Positions 6,129 through 7,303 of a DNA stretch of 7,303 nt are shown piece by piece. Position numbers and translations under genes: made by a program. The DNA lies in contig DLPB01000037.1 in assembly GCA_002479805.1 (NCBI GenBank), forward strand, positions 819 to 8,121, written 5' to 3'. The stretch is from Micrococcales bacterium UBA7469. Its GTDB lineage: Bacteria > Actinomycetota > Actinomycetes > Actinomycetales > Microbacteriaceae. Within the stretch, counting starts at the first letter, position 1. Each line of letters starts with the position of its first letter. The notes beneath the pieces were generated by a model. That model saw only the letters and a list, made by a program, of their open reading frames with translations. It ran no database searches and was not told the origin of the DNA.

Positions 6129-6133
6129 AAGCT
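6128..6133 (+). promoter_or_regulatory. Candidate -10 box for leaderless tadA transcript
   Basis: TAAGCT matches the actinobacterial TANNNT -10 pattern. It ends 7 nt before the tadA ATG at 6141, the spacing expected when transcription starts at the A of the start codon. No Shine-Dalgarno lies before tadA, which fits leaderless translation. The first T of the box is also the first base, on the other strand, of the upp start codon. No good -35 is visible. Confidence 0.45.
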
Positions 6134-6135
6134 CA

Positions 6136-6141
6136 ACTCTA
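6136..6141 (-). promoter_or_regulatory. Candidate -10 box for leaderless upp transcript
   Basis: Read on the minus strand this is TAGAGT, a TANNNT match. It is followed by exactly 7 nt (TGAGCTT) and then the upp ATG at 6128. It mirrors the plus-strand box at 6128-6133, and its first base lies opposite the first base of the tadA ATG. The -35 region lies inside the tadA coding sequence and is weak. Confidence 0.45.
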
Positions 6142-6587
6142 TGGATTTCGAGCACTTTATGCACATCGCGCTGCAAGTTGCGGGCGAGTCAGGCGACGAA
6201 GTCCCGGTAGGGGCTGTTCTGGTTTCAGCAACGGGTGAAGTGCTAGCCACCGGCCACAATCTCCGCGAGGCCAAATACGATCCAACATCTCATGCTGAGA
6301 TAGAGGTCATTCGTAGGGCTGCGTCGGAACTTGCTGATTGGCGACTCGAGAACACAACTTTGTTTGTGACATTAGAGCCCTGCGTCATGTGTGCCGGGGC
6401 GATTGTGGCTGCACGTATCCCGCGCGTGGTGTTTGGTGCTTGGGATGAGCGAGTTGGTGCTGCCGGTTCGATTTATGACGTTCTTAGAGACTCCAGGCTG
6501 GGAAAGCCTGTTGAGGTTATCCCTGGTGTCTTAGAGGCAGAATGCTCGAACTTGCTAAAGACCTTTTTTGAGGCTAAACGTTCATAG
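6141..6587 (+). CDS. tadA: tRNA-specific adenosine deaminase (148 aa)
   Basis: Deaminates adenosine 34 to inosine in the tRNA-Arg(ACG) anticodon, allowing one tRNA to read several Arg codons; the enzyme is usually essential. It is a zinc enzyme of the cytidine/deoxycytidylate deaminase superfamily. Visible features are VPVGAVLV (21-28), the catalytic HAE (His51 zinc ligand, Glu53 proton shuttle), PCVMC (Cys81 and Cys84 zinc ligands), and WDERVGAAGS (101-110). Length is typical. The ATG at 6141 gives the usual start with a short helix before the catalytic core; the frame is open upstream to 6090, but that part overlaps upp. Met7 is a possible alternative start. It diverges from upp and overlaps the convergent transporter gene by 14 bp at its 3' end. 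No terminator is seen, so it may end inside the opposing gene. Confidence 0.96.
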   Translation: MDFEHFMHIALQVAGESGDEVPVGAVLVSATGEVLATGHNLREAKYDPTSHAEIEVIRRAASELADWRLENTTLFVTLEPCVMCAGAIVAARIPRVVFGAWDERVGAAGSIYDVLRDSRLGKPVEVIPGVLEAECSNLLKTFFEAKRS

Positions 6588-7303
6588 TTCGAACGATGTC
6601 CGGCTCTAGATAGATCAAGAGTGCAACTTCTAGCTGTTCGCGAATTGCAGTTTCTGCCGCGTCGATGATTGTCGCTATTTCTTGCCCTGAGCTATTTGCC
6701 TCGATGCCGATCTTGGCCGCCACCATAAGCTCTTCTGGACCAACGTAAAGGGTCTTCATGTGGATGATGGCGGTAACACCTTTGGTTGCCAGTAGTGCCT
6801 TGCGAATTGCGGCCACCTCATCGGGCTGAGCTCCTTCGCCGATCAACAGACTGCCCATCTCAAGACCGAGGATGATTGCAACTATCACCAGCAGTGCTCC
6901 AATGGCCAGGGTTCCATAGGCATCAAAGATTGGGTTCCCGGTAATGACGCTAAGTCCTACGCCGGCTAGTGCGAAGACCAGACCCAGGAGTGCCGCAATA
7001 TCCTCTAGCAATACCACCGGTAGCTCAGGAGACTTTGCATGGCGGATGAACTGCACCCAACTCTGACGACCCTTCACTTTTCTCGACTCTCGAATTGCGG
7101 TAGCCAGTGAGAAGCTCTCGAGCAAAATCGCAATTGATAGCACCAAGATCGGGAGCCAAACGTTTTCCAGTTCGTGCGGGTGACTTAGCTTGTCAAGGCC
7201 CTCGTATACCGAGAAGACACCACCAACGGTGAAGAGCACAACCGAAACAATGAATGCGTAGACGTATCGAGAACGGCCATAGCCAAAGGGGTGCTCTGGG
7301 GTG
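6574..7303 (-). CDS. Cation diffusion facilitator transporter, ZnT9-like, partial
   Basis: Membrane transporter of the cation diffusion facilitator (SLC30/CDF) family, probably exporting Zn or a similar divalent metal by proton antiport. The gene runs off the right edge: 242 codons are visible, and the N-terminus with TM1-TM2 and their metal ligands is missing. The visible protein begins PEHPFGYGRSRYVYAF, the conserved loop before TM3, and continues with TM3-TM6 and a cytoplasmic dimerisation domain of about 80 residues ending YLEPDIVRTMNV. The GTG at 7239 is an internal codon, not the start. TM5 reads VVLLEDIAALLG (Glu-Asp codons at 7000-7005), followed by SVITGNPIFD; both resemble SLC30A9/ZnT9-type proteins rather than zinc exporters with a His in TM5. 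Substrate is therefore uncertain. It is convergent with tadA, overlapping by 14 bp. Confidence 0.93.
   Translation of the reverse strand, partial: TPEHPFGYGRSRYVYAFIVSVVLFTVGGVFSVYEGLDKLSHPHELENVWLPILVLSIAILLESFSLATAIRESRKVKGRQSWVQFIRHAKSPELPVVLLEDIAALLGLVFALAGVGLSVITGNPIFDAYGTLAIGALLVIVAIILGLEMGSLLIGEGAQPDEVAAIRKALLATKGVTAIIHMKTLYVGPEELMVAAKIGIEANSSGQEIATIIDAAETAIREQLEVALLIYLEPDIVRTMNV

Noticed and set aside
6129..6176. Extended upp start (16 extra codons)
   Set aside because: Family proteins begin at the MRLTVADHP-like segment, and the extension would lie inside tadA.

Overview
The window looks like chromosome from an actinobacterium. The best guess is the Microbacteriaceae, perhaps the small-genome freshwater 'Luna' type (Rhodoluna/Aquiluna). 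The basis is indirect: G+C is moderate (roughly half, by eye), the upp and tadA proteins are of actinobacterial type and divergently paired, TANNNT -10 boxes sit at leaderless distance from start codons, and the exported proteins are large, cysteine-free and built of Ig-like domains. The taxonomic call is inference.

Left part (1-5405): two large secreted proteins are encoded in the same direction, each behind its own long upstream region. The first (244-2028, 594 aa) and second (2528-5347, 939 aa) both have a Sec signal peptide, beta-rich Ig-like modules and no cysteine. Neither has a recognisable LPXTG, SLH or lipobox anchor. They end in the same 72-residue module: 37 of 72 positions are identical, with no gap, and the module runs exactly to both C-termini. 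Upstream of each gene, at nearly the same distance from the start codon, lies a 28-bp element (24 of 28 bases identical) containing the dyad CGGACA-N11-TGTCCG. Two surface proteins sharing a C-terminal module and a putative operator suggest a co-regulated cell-surface system that I do not recognise. The second gene also has a structured leader with two mutually exclusive foldings, strongly biased codon use, and a perfect 15-bp terminator hairpin whose loop carries eight C.

Right part (5478-7303): housekeeping genes. upp (uracil phosphoribosyltransferase, minus strand) and tadA (tRNA adenosine deaminase, plus strand) diverge, with only 12 bp between their start codons. Each start lies 7 nt after a TANNNT box that overlaps the other gene's start codon, which suggests interlocked leaderless promoters. 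tadA converges on, and overlaps by 14 bp, a cation diffusion facilitator gene that runs off the right edge. That transporter resembles the SLC30A9/ZnT9-like branch and has Glu-Asp where classical zinc CDFs carry a metal-binding His region in TM5.

The surface-protein block and the housekeeping block show no functional link other than adjacency. No RNA genes, insertion sequences, CRISPR arrays or phage features were seen.
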